A stretch of DNA of 64,000 bases from Rhodococcus sp. B50 (GCF_013602415.1 NZ_WPAG02000002.1:3041480-3105479), one strand, 5' to 3'; shown: positions 41,382-50,655, counted from the stretch's first letter. Notes: generated from the letters alone by a model not told the origin. Numbers and translations are program-made.

Positions 41382-42595
41382 GGCGCGGGCACCCCCAGGG
41401 GAAGTCCGGGAATGGTGATCTCACCGATGCCGGGGATCGTCAGTTTCCCTTCGGGACCCGGCGGTGGCGGCGGAGGCGGTTCGAGGGGTGCGCGGAACGG
41501 GTCCGTCGCCTGCGCAGCGAGTCCCGCGTCGCGGCCGAGGATCCCCTCCGGACCGGCGAGGCGCCCCGCGAGCGGCGTTCCGGACAGGAAGTTCAGGTCG
41601 AGACGTTCGAGACTGAGATCGATGGTCATCGCGAGGTTCGCGTAGTCGCCGCGGATGATGTTGTTGATACCTGCCTGCGGGAAGGGGTAGGTGAGCAGCA
41701 CTCCGAGCACCTCGGTCAAGGCGCTGCCCGAATCGGCCAGGGCCCTCAGTGTGGGTGCGAGCCCTTCGAGGTTCGCCTTCAGGTCGTCGTTCGAGGTCTC
41801 GACGATCCGGCCGGCCACGGTACTCAGTTCGCCGAGCGAACTCATCGCGGCGGTGAGATTCGAACGCTGGTCCGAGAGCACCTCCAGCGCGGGCGGCAAC
41901 TCCTCGAGGGCGCGCACGAGTGTCACGTTCTGGTCGTCGACGGTCGCGGCCAGCCGGTCCATGCCCTCCAGCGCCGCGATGATGTCGCCGCGTTGCGTGT
42001 CGAGGGTGGAGACCAGTTCGTCCAGCCGCGGCAGCAGGTTCCGGATCGAGTTCTCCCGGCCCACGAGCGCCGCGTTCAGTTCGGTGGTGATGTCGTTGAT
42101 CTGCGCGAGCCCACCGCCGTTGAGCACCACCGACAGCGACGACAGCGTCTGCTCGGTTGTCGGATACGCACCGGCGCGTTCGAGCGGGATGACGTCGCCG
42201 TCCTCGAGACGGCCCTGCGGGGGTTCGTCGGCAGGCGGCACGAGTTCGAGATGCTGGGATCCGAGCAGGCTCGTCTGGCCGATCCGCGCGAGCGAGTTCG
42301 CCGGGACGACGACGTCCTCGTCGAGCGAGATCGTGACGAGCGCATGCCAGCCCTCGAGTTCGATTGCCGAGATCGAACCGACGGTGACGTCGTCGATCCG
42401 CACGGGTGAATTCTGGGTCAGGGTGGTCACGTTGGGCATCTGGATCTGCACCTCGTAGGCACCCTCCCCGCGTCCGGCGGTGCCGGGCATGGGAATCGAG
42501 TTGAGTCCGTCCCACTCGCAGGCGGTGAGTGTCGTGCTCACCGCGACCGCGGTGGCCGCGATGCCGAGACGGCGGAACATCGATCGGCCGGTCAT
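41378..42595 (-). CDS. mce4E: Mce family lipoprotein Mce4E
   Basis: 405 residues. The signal peptide ends in a lipobox (TLTAC, then EWDGLNSIPMPG), as in all E subunits (LprN type). The MCE domain spans YEVQIQMPNVTTLTQNSPVRIDDVTVGSI, followed by a coiled-coil region and a proline-rich tail (PLEPPPPPPPGPEG). The lipid anchor would fix the tunnel end at the membrane. ATG 42595 overlaps the stop of mce4D. Confidence 0.93.
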   Translation of the reverse strand: MTGRSMFRRLGIAATAVAVSTTLTACEWDGLNSIPMPGTAGRGEGAYEVQIQMPNVTTLTQNSPVRIDDVTVGSISAIELEGWHALVTISLDEDVVVPANSLARIGQTSLLGSQHLELVPPADEPPQGRLEDGDVIPLERAGAYPTTEQTLSSLSVVLNGGGLAQINDITTELNAALVGRENSIRNLLPRLDELVSTLDTQRGDIIAALEGMDRLAATVDDQNVTLVRALEELPPALEVLSDQRSNLTAAMSSLGELSTVAGRIVETSNDDLKANLEGLAPTLRALADSGSALTEVLGVLLTYPFPQAGINNIIRGDYANLAMTIDLSLERLDLNFLSGTPLAGRLAGPEGILGRDAGLAAQATDPFRAPLEPPPPPPPGPEGKLTIPGIGEITIPGLPLGVPAP

Positions 42596-43917
42596 CGTCC
42601 TCCTCCCGGCTGCAGCAGAGAACCGAGATCTTGCGGGACCTGCAGCGACGGCATACCGCCGAGAATTCCGTCGAGCGGCGCCGCCGTCTCCGAGAGCGAC
42701 GGCCCGGGCGCGGTGCCGCGACCTGCCGACGCCCCTTCCAACCAGGGTTCGGTGTAGACGATGTCGCCATCGAAGGCCTGCACACCGGCAAGCGGATTGA
42801 CCAGCAGTGGAAGGTAGTTGGCGTTGATGGACGACAGCACAGGGCCGAGTTGCTGGCGGCACAGCTCCTCACTGCGCTCGGAGGTCGCGTTTGCGGCGGC
42901 CGCGACCGAACCGCACATCCACTCGACGGGATTGGCGAGGTTGTTGATCGCGAGTGCGCCCGTGAGCGAACCCTGCGCCGGCTTGTAGATGTTGTAGAAG
43001 TTCGCGAGGGAGGTCGGGCCGGAGTGCAGCACCCGCTCGATCTCGGGACGTTTGCGGGCCAGCACCTCGGTCGCATCCGCCAGTCGCTGCACCGATTCGG
43101 TGAGTCCGGCCCGGTTGTCCTGCACGAACCGCTGCACGTCGCCGACGGCGATGTTCAACTCGGACAGGGAGACCCCGAGCTGGTCGGAGCTCTGCGCGAG
43201 CACGTCCGAGACCGACGCGAGTCGACCGCCGAACTGCACGATCTGTTCGTTGCTCGACGAGAGGACCGAGACGAAGGTCTGCAGGTTGCGGATCGTCGAG
43301 AACAGATCGGTGCGCCCCTCCGAGAGCGTGCGCATCGTGTCCGACAACTCGCGCAGGGCCGCACGAACGGTCTGCCCGTTGCCCTCGAGATTCTCGGCCG
43401 CGGTGTCGATGAACCGGCCGAGGGATCCCTGCGGATCGAGCTCTTCGGGACCGAGCGCTTCGGACAACCGCATCAGTTCGGTCTTGATCTGGTCCCACTC
43501 GACCGGAGAGGCCGTGCGCTGCATCGGGATCGTCGCGCCGTCCTCGATCGTCGAGCCGCCCGAGTACACGGGGGTGAGCTGGACGAAGCGCGCCGAGACC
43601 AGGCTCTGAGCGATGACGACGGCACTCGCGTCGGACGGGATCTCGACGCCGTCGTCGACCTTCATCGTCACCCGTACGAGATCGTCGCGGGGTTCGATGA
43701 CGCTGATGCGCCCCACCGAGACCCCGAGCACCCGTACGTCGTCGCCTTCGTACAGGCCGCTGGTGGAGGCGAATTCGGCGTGGATCGTGCGCTTGCCGAA
43801 GTCCGGCAGGACGAACACGGCGAGGGCGCCGAGCACGAGCACGACGACGGCGCCGATGATCGCCGGCACCAGCAGGGGTGGGCGTCGGCGGGTCGTTGCG
43901 GCGGAATCGGTACTCAT
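42592..43917 (-). CDS. mce4D: Mce family protein Mce4D
   Basis: 441 residues. Transmembrane anchor PLLVPAIIGAVVVLVLGALAVFVLP, MCE domain (IHAEFASTSGLYEGDDVRVLGVSVGRISVI), helical repeats, and a conserved C-terminal block (LANFYNIYKPAQGSLTGALAI). Part of the six-subunit Mce4 complex. ATG 43917 overlaps the mce4C stop as ATGA. Confidence 0.93.
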   Translation of the reverse strand: MSTDSAATTRRRPPLLVPAIIGAVVVLVLGALAVFVLPDFGKRTIHAEFASTSGLYEGDDVRVLGVSVGRISVIEPRDDLVRVTMKVDDGVEIPSDASAVVIAQSLVSARFVQLTPVYSGGSTIEDGATIPMQRTASPVEWDQIKTELMRLSEALGPEELDPQGSLGRFIDTAAENLEGNGQTVRAALRELSDTMRTLSEGRTDLFSTIRNLQTFVSVLSSSNEQIVQFGGRLASVSDVLAQSSDQLGVSLSELNIAVGDVQRFVQDNRAGLTESVQRLADATEVLARKRPEIERVLHSGPTSLANFYNIYKPAQGSLTGALAINNLANPVEWMCGSVAAAANATSERSEELCRQQLGPVLSSINANYLPLLVNPLAGVQAFDGDIVYTEPWLEGASAGRGTAPGPSLSETAAPLDGILGGMPSLQVPQDLGSLLQPGGGR

Positions 43918-44972
43918 TCGCCGTCCCTCTTGATCGTCGGGGGCTCGTCCGGGATCACGTCCTGAAGATCCTCGGGGAGAAGATCGGGCGCAACCTGACT
44001 GTCCACCACTGCCTTCCACCACGGAGCCGGAAGGATGTTGGACACGTAGGCGTTGAAGAACGGGCCGCTGGCCACGGATTCACCGAGCGCGCTGATGTAC
44101 GGGCCCAGGCCGTCGAGTGCTCCGGCGATGTTCTCCTTGTTCGCCTGCAGATTCGCCGTCACGAGGTTGAGCTTCTCGAGTGTCGGTGCCATCTGCGCCT
44201 GGTTGTCCTGCACGAGTCCGGTGAGCTGGCGCGAGACGGACGAGATGTTCGCGATCAGTTCGGTGATGGCGTCGCGGCGCAGGCTCAGTTCGCCGAACAG
44301 TGCGTTCGCGTCGACGATGAGCGCGTTGACCTGGTCGCTGCGCTCGGCCAGGATGCCCGTCACGCTCTCGGCACGCTCGAGCAGTTGCTGCAGTGACTCG
44401 TCGCGGGCGTTGATCGACTGCGACAGGCGGGTCATGCCCTCCAGGGCGCCCTGGATCTCGGGTGGGGTGTTCTCGAGGGACTGCGACAGCGCGTCGAGCG
44501 AGTCGTTGATCCGGTCGGTGTCGAGTTCGGAGACGGTCGTCGTGAGGTCGCCGAGGGCGTCGGTCAGCGAGTACGGCGAATTGGTGCGCTCGATCGCGAT
44601 CACCGTGCCGGGACGCATCACTCCGTCGCCACCGGGCCGCAGCGCCAACGACTTCCGGCCGAGCACGGTATTCGTCTTGAGGTCGGCGCCGGTGGTGTCG
44701 CCGAGCCCGATGCCGTCCTGGATGCGGAAGCTCACCAGCACGGCCTGACCGTCGAGGCGTACATCGGTGACGTCGCCGACGTTCACCCCTGCAAGCATGA
44801 CGTCGTCACCGGGTACGAGCCCGCCGGCGTCCTGGAACCGTGCCGAATAGCTCAGGCCACCGGAGAGGAACTGCAGCTGGTCGTACTGCAGACCGGCCAG
44901 CACGATCGTGGTAGACACTGCCAGACCGATGATTCCGGTCCGGATGTAGTCGGGGTCGCGGTGTGCACTCAT
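43914..44972 (-). CDS. mce4C: Mce family protein Mce4C
   Basis: 352 residues. N-terminal anchor (IRTGIIGLAVSTTIVLAGLQ), MCE domain (YSARFQDAGGLVPGDDVMLAGVNVGDVTDV), then a helical region ending in SGPFFNAYVSNILPAPWW. ATG 44972 is set by the four-base overlap with the mce4B stop; upstream ATG-like codons would run into that gene. Confidence 0.93.
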   Translation of the reverse strand: MSAHRDPDYIRTGIIGLAVSTTIVLAGLQYDQLQFLSGGLSYSARFQDAGGLVPGDDVMLAGVNVGDVTDVRLDGQAVLVSFRIQDGIGLGDTTGADLKTNTVLGRKSLALRPGGDGVMRPGTVIAIERTNSPYSLTDALGDLTTTVSELDTDRINDSLDALSQSLENTPPEIQGALEGMTRLSQSINARDESLQQLLERAESVTGILAERSDQVNALIVDANALFGELSLRRDAITELIANISSVSRQLTGLVQDNQAQMAPTLEKLNLVTANLQANKENIAGALDGLGPYISALGESVASGPFFNAYVSNILPAPWWKAVVDSQVAPDLLPEDLQDVIPDEPPTIKRDGE

Positions 44973-45994
44973 TCGACCTTCGCACACCTTCCCGTGTCGT
45001 GGTTCGCCGTGGTGTACCGGATGGTGGTGCCGTCCGGACCGGAGAACTTGAAAGTATTGGCGCAGAGGAAGAATTGGAAGAAGTTACCGTATGCACCCAC
45101 GCGGATGAGTTTCTTGTAGTCGGAGGGCAGTCGTTCGAGTGTGCGGTTGATGTCGTCCTTGCCGAGGTCGAGTTGGGTCATGGTGCGGTTCGTCTCGGCG
45201 ATGACGGACTGCAGATCGGGCCGGTTGTTCTGCAGCAACGCGGCCAGATCGGCGGTGCCGGCTGCGATCTGGGGGATCGACGCGCCGATCGGGTCGCGGT
45301 CGGCCGCCAATCCGCCGACCAGCGTGCTCAATTGCTCGATCGTGTTCTCGAACTCGCGGTCGTGGTCGTCGATCGTGCCGAGGACGGCATTGAGATTGTC
45401 GATGACGTCGCCGATCAGCTGGTCGCGGTCGGCGAGGGAGTTGGTGAACGAGTTGGTGTTGCCCAGCAGCGACACCAGGGTGTCGCCCTGGCCCTGGAAG
45501 ACCTGCAGCAGTGCGCCGGAGAGATCGTTGACCTGCTGCGCGTCGAGTCCTTGCAGCAGCGGCTTGAATCCGCCGAGAAGCAGATCGAGGTCGAGTGCCG
45601 GTTCCGTTTGTTCGATCGGGATGCTCCCCCCCGCCGGCAGGACGTCGACGCTGCCGGCGCCTTCGAGCAGTTCGAGATAGCGGTCGCCGACGAGGTTCTC
45701 GTACCGCACGGTGGCGCGGGTACCGGTGAACAGCGTGTGCTTCGCATCCACGTCGAATTCGATCTCGGCGGTGTTGTCGCGGCCGATGTCGACCTTCTTC
45801 ACCGATCCGACCTGCACGCCGGCGATGCGGACCTTGTCGCCGGTGCCGAGCCCGGACACGTCCGTGAATGTCGCCCGGTAGTTCTCGGTGCCCGTGAACC
45901 GGGCCTGGCTGAACACGACGGCCAGCCCGGCGAAGATCAGCGCCATCGTGACCGCGAAGATCAGGAACTTGACGGTGGTCGCTCTCATGGTCAC
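44969..45994 (-). CDS. mce4B: Mce family protein Mce4B
   Basis: 341 residues. Anchor TVKFLIFAVTMALIFAGLAVVF, MCE domain (YRATFTDVSGLGTGDKVRIAGVQVGSVKKV), and GAYGNFFQFFLCANTF near the end, a B-subunit hallmark. GTG 45994 overlaps the mce4A stop by GTGA; ATG 45988 would be the alternative. Confidence 0.93.
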   Translation of the reverse strand: MTMRATTVKFLIFAVTMALIFAGLAVVFSQARFTGTENYRATFTDVSGLGTGDKVRIAGVQVGSVKKVDIGRDNTAEIEFDVDAKHTLFTGTRATVRYENLVGDRYLELLEGAGSVDVLPAGGSIPIEQTEPALDLDLLLGGFKPLLQGLDAQQVNDLSGALLQVFQGQGDTLVSLLGNTNSFTNSLADRDQLIGDVIDNLNAVLGTIDDHDREFENTIEQLSTLVGGLAADRDPIGASIPQIAAGTADLAALLQNNRPDLQSVIAETNRTMTQLDLGKDDINRTLERLPSDYKKLIRVGAYGNFFQFFLCANTFKFSGPDGTTIRYTTANHDTGRCAKVE

Positions 45995-47169
45995 CGCCCG
46001 CCCGCGAGATGATCGCCGAACAGGTACTGGAAGATCGTCGGGTACCGGATCCAGGCTTCCGTGGCAGGCTTGTACGGCGTTTCGCCGGTGTTCGACACGA
46101 CGAACGGCGCATGACCGTCGCGCCGCGGATCGAAGTTCGGCAGTCCCCAGCAGTTGGGTCCGCCGGTCGCGCCGACCACGGGCAGATCCTGGGCGTCGTT
46201 GTACGGTGTGGCACCGCCCATGAAGCTCGTGCTCAGTGTCAGGGCCGCGTACTCCCCGGTGCCGGCCATCGGCTCGAACGCCACCCGGGCGTCGTTGAGA
46301 CCGACGATGAAGCAGGTCAGTTCGGGCGAGTATTCACCGAGCAGGCCGGTGGTGTGACTCAGGCTGTCGAGTGCGGTGGTCAACTGTGCTTCGTTCTCCC
46401 CCAGGACATCTCGTCCGGTGTTTGCGAGACCGGTGAGGTTCATCAGCAGCAGGTCGAGTTGCTGCTGTTCGTCGACGACGGTATTGCCGACATCGGTGGA
46501 ATTGCCGATCGTGGTCATGAGGTCGGGCGCCGTGTCGGCGTAGAGATCGGTGACCTGTGCGGCCGAGACGAGGTCGGCCTGCAGTTGCGGGAGCGACGGG
46601 TTCATCTCGGCGAGGTACGCGTCGGCCTCGACCAGGGCTGCGCCGAGGGCATCGCCGCGCCCGTTGAGCGCCTCCGACAGCGCACCGAGGGTGGCGTTGA
46701 GCTTCTCGGGCTGGATCTGGGCGAGCACGTCGGACAGGTGCTCGAAGACCGTGTTGAACTCGACGGTGACGTTGTCGGCCGCGATCACGGCCCCTTCCTG
46801 CATCGGCACGGACGACGGATCGTCGGGGACGACGATGTCGACGAACTTGGCGCCGAAGACCGTGGTGGATTCGATCGCCACCCGCGCGTTCGACGGGATG
46901 AGCTGCATCTGCCCGGGCTGCATGTCGAGGTGCAGGACGGCGCCGGCGGGCGTGTGCTCGATCGAGGCCACCCGCCCCACCTCGACGCCACGCATCTTCA
47001 CCTTGGCATCGGGTTCCATCACCAGACCGGACCGCGGTGAGGTGACGGTGAGCGGGACCGTCGAGGTGAAACCCCCCGCGAACATCGTCAGTGCCACCGC
47101 GACGATCGCGGCGAGTCCGCCCACGAGACCGAAGGCGGCGAGCTTCTTCTTCCACGAAGGAGTGTCCAT
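45991..47169 (-). CDS. mce4A: Mce family protein Mce4A
   Basis: 392 residues. Anchor LAAFGLVGGLAAIVAVALTMFAGGF, MCE domain (VPLTVTSPRSGLVMEPDAKVKMRGVEVGRVASI), AIESTTVFGAKFVDI, and the A-subunit C-terminus (LPVVGATGGPNCWGLPNF). First of the six Mce4 subunits, 10 bp after yrbE4B. In actinobacteria Mce4 imports cholesterol and related sterols. Confidence 0.93.
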   Translation of the reverse strand: MDTPSWKKKLAAFGLVGGLAAIVAVALTMFAGGFTSTVPLTVTSPRSGLVMEPDAKVKMRGVEVGRVASIEHTPAGAVLHLDMQPGQMQLIPSNARVAIESTTVFGAKFVDIVVPDDPSSVPMQEGAVIAADNVTVEFNTVFEHLSDVLAQIQPEKLNATLGALSEALNGRGDALGAALVEADAYLAEMNPSLPQLQADLVSAAQVTDLYADTAPDLMTTIGNSTDVGNTVVDEQQQLDLLLMNLTGLANTGRDVLGENEAQLTTALDSLSHTTGLLGEYSPELTCFIVGLNDARVAFEPMAGTGEYAALTLSTSFMGGATPYNDAQDLPVVGATGGPNCWGLPNFDPRRDGHAPFVVSNTGETPYKPATEAWIRYPTIFQYLFGDHLAGGR

Positions 47170-47179
47170 GTCGCGCGCC

Positions 47180-48028
47180 CTATCCCGACAGGTTGAAGTT
47201 GCCGGTCGCACCGTAGACGGCGAGCGAGATGAGCAGGGTGACGGTGACGACCGCGACGAGCGAGGCACGCACCGCGTTGCCCACCGCGACGCCGACACCG
47301 ACGGGGCCGCCGCCTGCGGTGAACCCGTAGTAGGTGTGGATGAGCATCACGGCGATCGCCATCACGATGGCCTGGACGAACGACCACAGGATGTCGGTGG
47401 GTATCAGGAAGGTCGTGAAGTAATGGTCGTACACGCCCGCCGACTGACCGTAGAGCACCACGGTCGCGAAACGGCTCGCGACGAACGAGGCGATCACGGC
47501 GAGCGAGTACAGCGGGATGATCGCGATCATCCCGGCGAGCACGCGTGTGGACACCAGATACGGAATGGACGGGATCGCCATGGTCTCGAGTGCGTCGATC
47601 TCCTCCGAGACACGCATGGCGCCGAGCTGGGCGGTGGAGCCGGCGCCGATGGTGGCGGCCAGCCCGATCCCGGCGATCGTCGGGGCGGCGATGCGCACGT
47701 TGATGAAGGCCGCGAAGAAGCCGGTGAGCGCCTCGACACCGATGTTGCCGAGGGAGCTGAACCCCTGCACGGCGATGATGCCGCCGGTGAACAGCGTGAG
47801 GAAGCCGACGATCACGACGGTGCCGCCGATGACGGCGAGTGCGCCGGTGCCCATACTGATCTCGGCGACGAGCCGCACCGTCTCCTTGGGGTAGTGCATC
47901 AGCGCCCGGGGGACGGTCGCGAGCGCGCGCGCGAAGAACAGCGCCTGCTCCCCCACCCGGTCCACCGTGGACGACACACGTGTCACGCGCCGAACCGCAC
48001 GGGGGAAGCGCCAGGACATCACTGCCAT
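47180..48028 (-). CDS. yrbE4B: YrbE4B permease
   Basis: 282 residues, MlaE family with about five hydrophobic segments. GFLTLFTGGIIAVQGFSSLGNIG, AATIGAGSTAQLGAMRVSEEIDALETMAI (the EIDAL coupling loop) and YYGFTAGGGPVGVGVAVG are typical. It pairs with YrbE4A to form the membrane channel under the Mce proteins, powered by an Mce-type ATPase (MceG) encoded elsewhere. ATG 48028 has GGAG upstream. 16 bp separate it from yrbE4A. Confidence 0.94.
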   Translation of the reverse strand: MAVMSWRFPRAVRRVTRVSSTVDRVGEQALFFARALATVPRALMHYPKETVRLVAEISMGTGALAVIGGTVVIVGFLTLFTGGIIAVQGFSSLGNIGVEALTGFFAAFINVRIAAPTIAGIGLAATIGAGSTAQLGAMRVSEEIDALETMAIPSIPYLVSTRVLAGMIAIIPLYSLAVIASFVASRFATVVLYGQSAGVYDHYFTTFLIPTDILWSFVQAIVMAIAVMLIHTYYGFTAGGGPVGVGVAVGNAVRASLVAVVTVTLLISLAVYGATGNFNLSG

Positions 48029-48044
48029 GAATTCTCCGCTCCCC

Positions 48045-48809
48045 TCATCCCGCGGTCAGCTTGATGCCGACGGCCGTGACGAGGAGGTTGACCACGAACA
48101 GTGCCATGAACGCGAACACGACCGTCTGATTGACGGCGTCGCCGACACTCTTCGCTCCACCTTTGACATTGAGGCCGAGGTAGGACGCGACCAGGCCCGC
48201 GATCATGCCGAACAACCCCGCCTTCACCTGGGAGATCATCAGTTCTCCGAAACCGGTGAGCAGGGTGATGCCGTTGATGAACGCGCCTGGGTTGACGTCC
48301 TGGAGGAAGACCGAGAAGGCGAATCCGCCGAGGATGCCGATCGTGCACACGAGACCGTTGAGCAGCAGCGCGACGACGGTGGACGCGAGCACCCGGGGTA
48401 CGACGAGACGCTGGATCGGATCGATGCCGAGCACTCGCATCGCGTCGATTTCCTCGCGGATGGTGCGTGCGGCGAGATCGGCGCAGATCGCGGTGGCGCC
48501 GGCACCGGCGACGATGAGCACAGTGACCATGGGCCCCACCTGCGTCACCGCGCCGAGGGCCGCGCCCGCACCGCTGAGGTCGGCAGCGCCGATCTCCCGG
48601 AGCAGGATGTTGAGGGTGAAGCTCACCAGGACCGTGAACGGAACCGCGACGAGAACGGTGGGCACCAACGAGACCCGGGCGACGAACCATGCCTGATCGA
48701 CGAATTCGCGTCGCTGGAAGGGGCGGCGGAAGGCCGCCCGGGCGGTCTCGCCGGTCATGGCGAACAGTCCGCCGACTGCCCGTAAGGGAACCTCGAGGAG
48801 GTCTACCAT
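48045..48809 (-). CDS. yrbE4A: YrbE4A permease
   Basis: 254 residues, MlaE family. ARVSLVPTVLVAVPFTVLVSF, IVAGAGATAICADLAARTIREEIDAMRVLGIDPIQRLVVPRVLA (read in segments) and NVKGGAKSVGDAVNQTVVFAF are conserved. It partners YrbE4B. The ATG at 48809 has AGGGGG six bases upstream. It heads the mce4 operon, with a KstR-like palindrome 78 bp before the start. Confidence 0.94.
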   Translation of the reverse strand: MVDLLEVPLRAVGGLFAMTGETARAAFRRPFQRREFVDQAWFVARVSLVPTVLVAVPFTVLVSFTLNILLREIGAADLSGAGAALGAVTQVGPMVTVLIVAGAGATAICADLAARTIREEIDAMRVLGIDPIQRLVVPRVLASTVVALLLNGLVCTIGILGGFAFSVFLQDVNPGAFINGITLLTGFGELMISQVKAGLFGMIAGLVASYLGLNVKGGAKSVGDAVNQTVVFAFMALFVVNLLVTAVGIKLTAG

Positions 48810-48886
48810 CGTGTGCCCCCTTCGATCCTCACGTCGTCGGCGCGCGGCCGATCGATGGCGTGTGCTGTGACCCGGGTCATAGTAAC

Positions 48887-48900
48887 TAGAACGTGTTCAC
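48887..48900. promoter_or_regulatory. KstR-like operator before yrbE4A
   Basis: TAGAACGTGTTCAC fits the KstR consensus TNNAACNNGTTNNA except at the last base. It lies 78 bp upstream of yrbE4A. KstR represses steroid-catabolic genes until a steroid-CoA binds. Confidence 0.78.
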
Positions 48901-49099
48901 CTGTCAAAGATCCGCCGAGAGGCATCTCGATCCATTTCCGTCCGAACGGACATGTGGGCGCCGACAGACGCGCATCGATACGCTCGTAAGTGGCTTTACG
49001 CTGGAATTTTGGTGCGGCTTCCGACGCGGAGCTCGGGCTCGATCACGCCGGCACGAGACGCCGTCGGCATCGGCTCAGGCGTCGGAGCGGGATTGAAAC

Positions 49100-49113
49100 T
49101 AGAACACGTACCA
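49100..49113. promoter_or_regulatory. degenerate KstR-like site
   Basis: TAGAACACGTACCA differs from TNNAACNNGTTNNA at one core base (GTA for GTT). It lies between hsd4A and yrbE4A, 291 bp before yrbE4A; it may be an auxiliary site or chance. Confidence 0.4.
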
Positions 49114-49278
49114 GGCCTGATCGCGGGCCCTGACGAGAGCCGGAGAAACGACCCGAGTGGGCGTGAGGCTACCGGAATTCCCCGGTGCCCGTCACCCTTG
49201 GTTGCAGGATCCCGGCCCGGGACGAAAGACGCGGCGTCCCCGCCGTTCCCGGACAGGCAACGGCGAGGCACCCGGAGA

Positions 49279-50205
49279 CTAGAGATCGAGGGCCGACGAC
49301 GCCGAGAACGTTCGGCTCGGATCGCGGTCGGCGAAGTATCCGCCGAGCTCGGTGGCGAGCGTCTCGGGCGTCCACTGCCCGTCGGCGTCGAAGCGTTGCT
49401 CGACCACCGGTGCCGCCATCACCGCCACCATCGGGCCGTAGACGATGAAGACCTGCCCATTGACGCGTTCGGCGGCCGGGGAGGCGAGATAGGCGACCAG
49501 ATTCGCGACATGATCGGGCGAGAGCGGATCGATGCCGTCGTCCGGCGCGTCACCGAAGACCGCCTCGGTCATCGACGTCCGCGCTCGCGGGCAGATCACG
49601 TTGGCGCGGACACCGTACCGCTCGAGACCACGGGCGGCCGAGAGGGTGAGCGCGGTGATGCCTGCCTTGGCGGCGCCGTAGTTGGGCTGTCCGGGCGGCC
49701 CGAGCAGACCGGCCTCCGACGAGGTGTTGACGAGGCGCCCGTAGACGGGACCACCCTCCTGCTTCGATCGGTCGCGCCAGTAGGCCGCGGCATTACGGGA
49801 CAACAGGAAGTGGCCGCGCAGGTGCACGGCGACCACGGAATCCCATTCGTCATCGGACATGTTGGGCAGCATCCGATCCCGCGTTATGCCCGCATTGTTG
49901 ACGACGATATCGAGGCCGCCGAACTTACCCTGGGCCGCAGCGAGCATCGCGTCGGCCGTCTCACGCTCGGCCACACTGCCCGGCACGAATTCCGCGTCGA
50001 CCCCGAGATCGCGGATGCACGTGAGGGTGTCCTCCACCGCGTCGTTCACCGCCAGATCGTTGACGACCACCCGCGCTCCGGCGCGCGCCAGCGCGAGCGC
50101 CTCGGCACGGCCGAGACCCGCCCCGGCTCCCGTGACGACGGCGACCCGCCCTTCGAGAGACACCCGACCGTCGTTCTCCACGCCACCGTTGGCGTCCGCA
50201 CTCAT
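49279..50205 (-). CDS. hsd4A: Hsd4A-type steroid SDR
   Basis: 308 residues. SDR motifs: VVTGAGAGLGRAEALALARAGARVVVND, VVNNAGITRDRML, NTSSEAG and YGAAK. The length and order of these motifs match mycobacterial Rv3502c/Hsd4A, a bifunctional 17-beta-hydroxysteroid and beta-hydroxyacyl-CoA dehydrogenase acting on sterol side chains. Start ATG 50205 with GAGGAG upstream. KstR-like box 81 bp upstream. Position between yrbE4A and fdxD matches the known steroid locus. Confidence 0.88.
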   Translation of the reverse strand: MSADANGGVENDGRVSLEGRVAVVTGAGAGLGRAEALALARAGARVVVNDLAVNDAVEDTLTCIRDLGVDAEFVPGSVAERETADAMLAAAQGKFGGLDIVVNNAGITRDRMLPNMSDDEWDSVVAVHLRGHFLLSRNAAAYWRDRSKQEGGPVYGRLVNTSSEAGLLGPPGQPNYGAAKAGITALTLSAARGLERYGVRANVICPRARTSMTEAVFGDAPDDGIDPLSPDHVANLVAYLASPAAERVNGQVFIVYGPMVAVMAAPVVEQRFDADGQWTPETLATELGGYFADRDPSRTFSASSALDL

Positions 50206-50285
50206 CCACGCACTCCTCGAGATTCGGGCCGATCTCCGGCCGCACGCCGGTACTCTCCCCATAGGACCCGGGGGCACCGAAAATG

Positions 50286-50299
50286 TAGAACTTGTTACT
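50286..50299. promoter_or_regulatory. KstR-like operator before hsd4A
   Basis: TAGAACTTGTTACT fits TNNAACNNGTTNNA except at the final base. It lies 81 bp upstream of hsd4A and 39 bp after the fdxD stop, so hsd4A has its own KstR-type control. Confidence 0.7.
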
Positions 50300-50337
50300 T
50301 TTCCCGGCAAGGGCCGGTGCCGGTCACGCCACGTGGC

Positions 50338-50523
50338 TCACGCCTCGGCGAGCGCCGCACGCGGGCACTGGGCGACGGCCTCGCGAACGGCGCCCTCACT
50401 CCCTTCGGGCACGGGACGCGTGACGATCAACTCGTCGTCATCGTTGAGATCGAACACGTCGGGGGCCAGCCCTACACACACGCCGTTGGCTTCACAGCGG
50501 TCGAAGTCGACCTTGACATCCAT
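50338..50523 (-). CDS. fdxD: small ferredoxin FdxD
   Basis: 61 residues. MDVKVDFDRCEANGVCVGLAPDVFDL and the C-terminal QCPRAAL give the three-Cys pattern (C-x5-C ... C-P) of a single 3Fe-4S or mixed-ligand cluster ferredoxin used with steroid cytochromes P450 (compare Rv3503c). Start ATG 50523 with GAGG seven bases upstream; an ATG at 50541 would add six residues. It is divergent from fadE26 across a perfect KstR site. Confidence 0.9.
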   Translation of the reverse strand: MDVKVDFDRCEANGVCVGLAPDVFDLNDDDELIVTRPVPEGSEGAVREAVAQCPRAALAEA

Positions 50524-50568
50524 CCGAGGACCTCGCTTCACATTCGCGCCGACCGATCGAGTTCAGAC

Positions 50569-50582
50569 TAGAACGCGTTCCA
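50569..50582. promoter_or_regulatory. KstR operator between fdxD and fadE26
   Basis: TAGAACGCGTTCCA matches TNNAACNNGTTNNA at every fixed position. It lies 46 bp upstream of fdxD and 74 bp upstream of fadE26, so one site can control both directions. Confidence 0.88.
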
Positions 50583-50655
50583 ATTCTGTGCAATGATTCG
50601 CGAGGATCCCACAGAGACGATTCGCGGGGACCCGCAGCGACGAAACGGAGCGTTC

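Larger units (their letters stand above)
48810..49278. other. 469-bp intergenic region before yrbE4A
   Basis: No convincing gene on either strand; the short open frames are arginine/proline-rich and lack ribosome sites. It holds two KstR-type motifs, 48887-48900 and 49100-49113, listed separately. In Mycobacterium tuberculosis the same gap between hsd4A and yrbE4A is short, so a separate mce4 promoter is likely here. Confidence 0.5.

Noticed and set aside
46550..48064. 504-residue plus-strand frame opposite mce4A and yrbE4B
   Set aside because: Antisense to genes with full family signatures and tight operon overlaps.
48893..49096. Short open frame in the gap before yrbE4A
   Set aside because: Its start overlaps the KstR-like palindrome, there is no ribosome site, and the translation is basic low-complexity.
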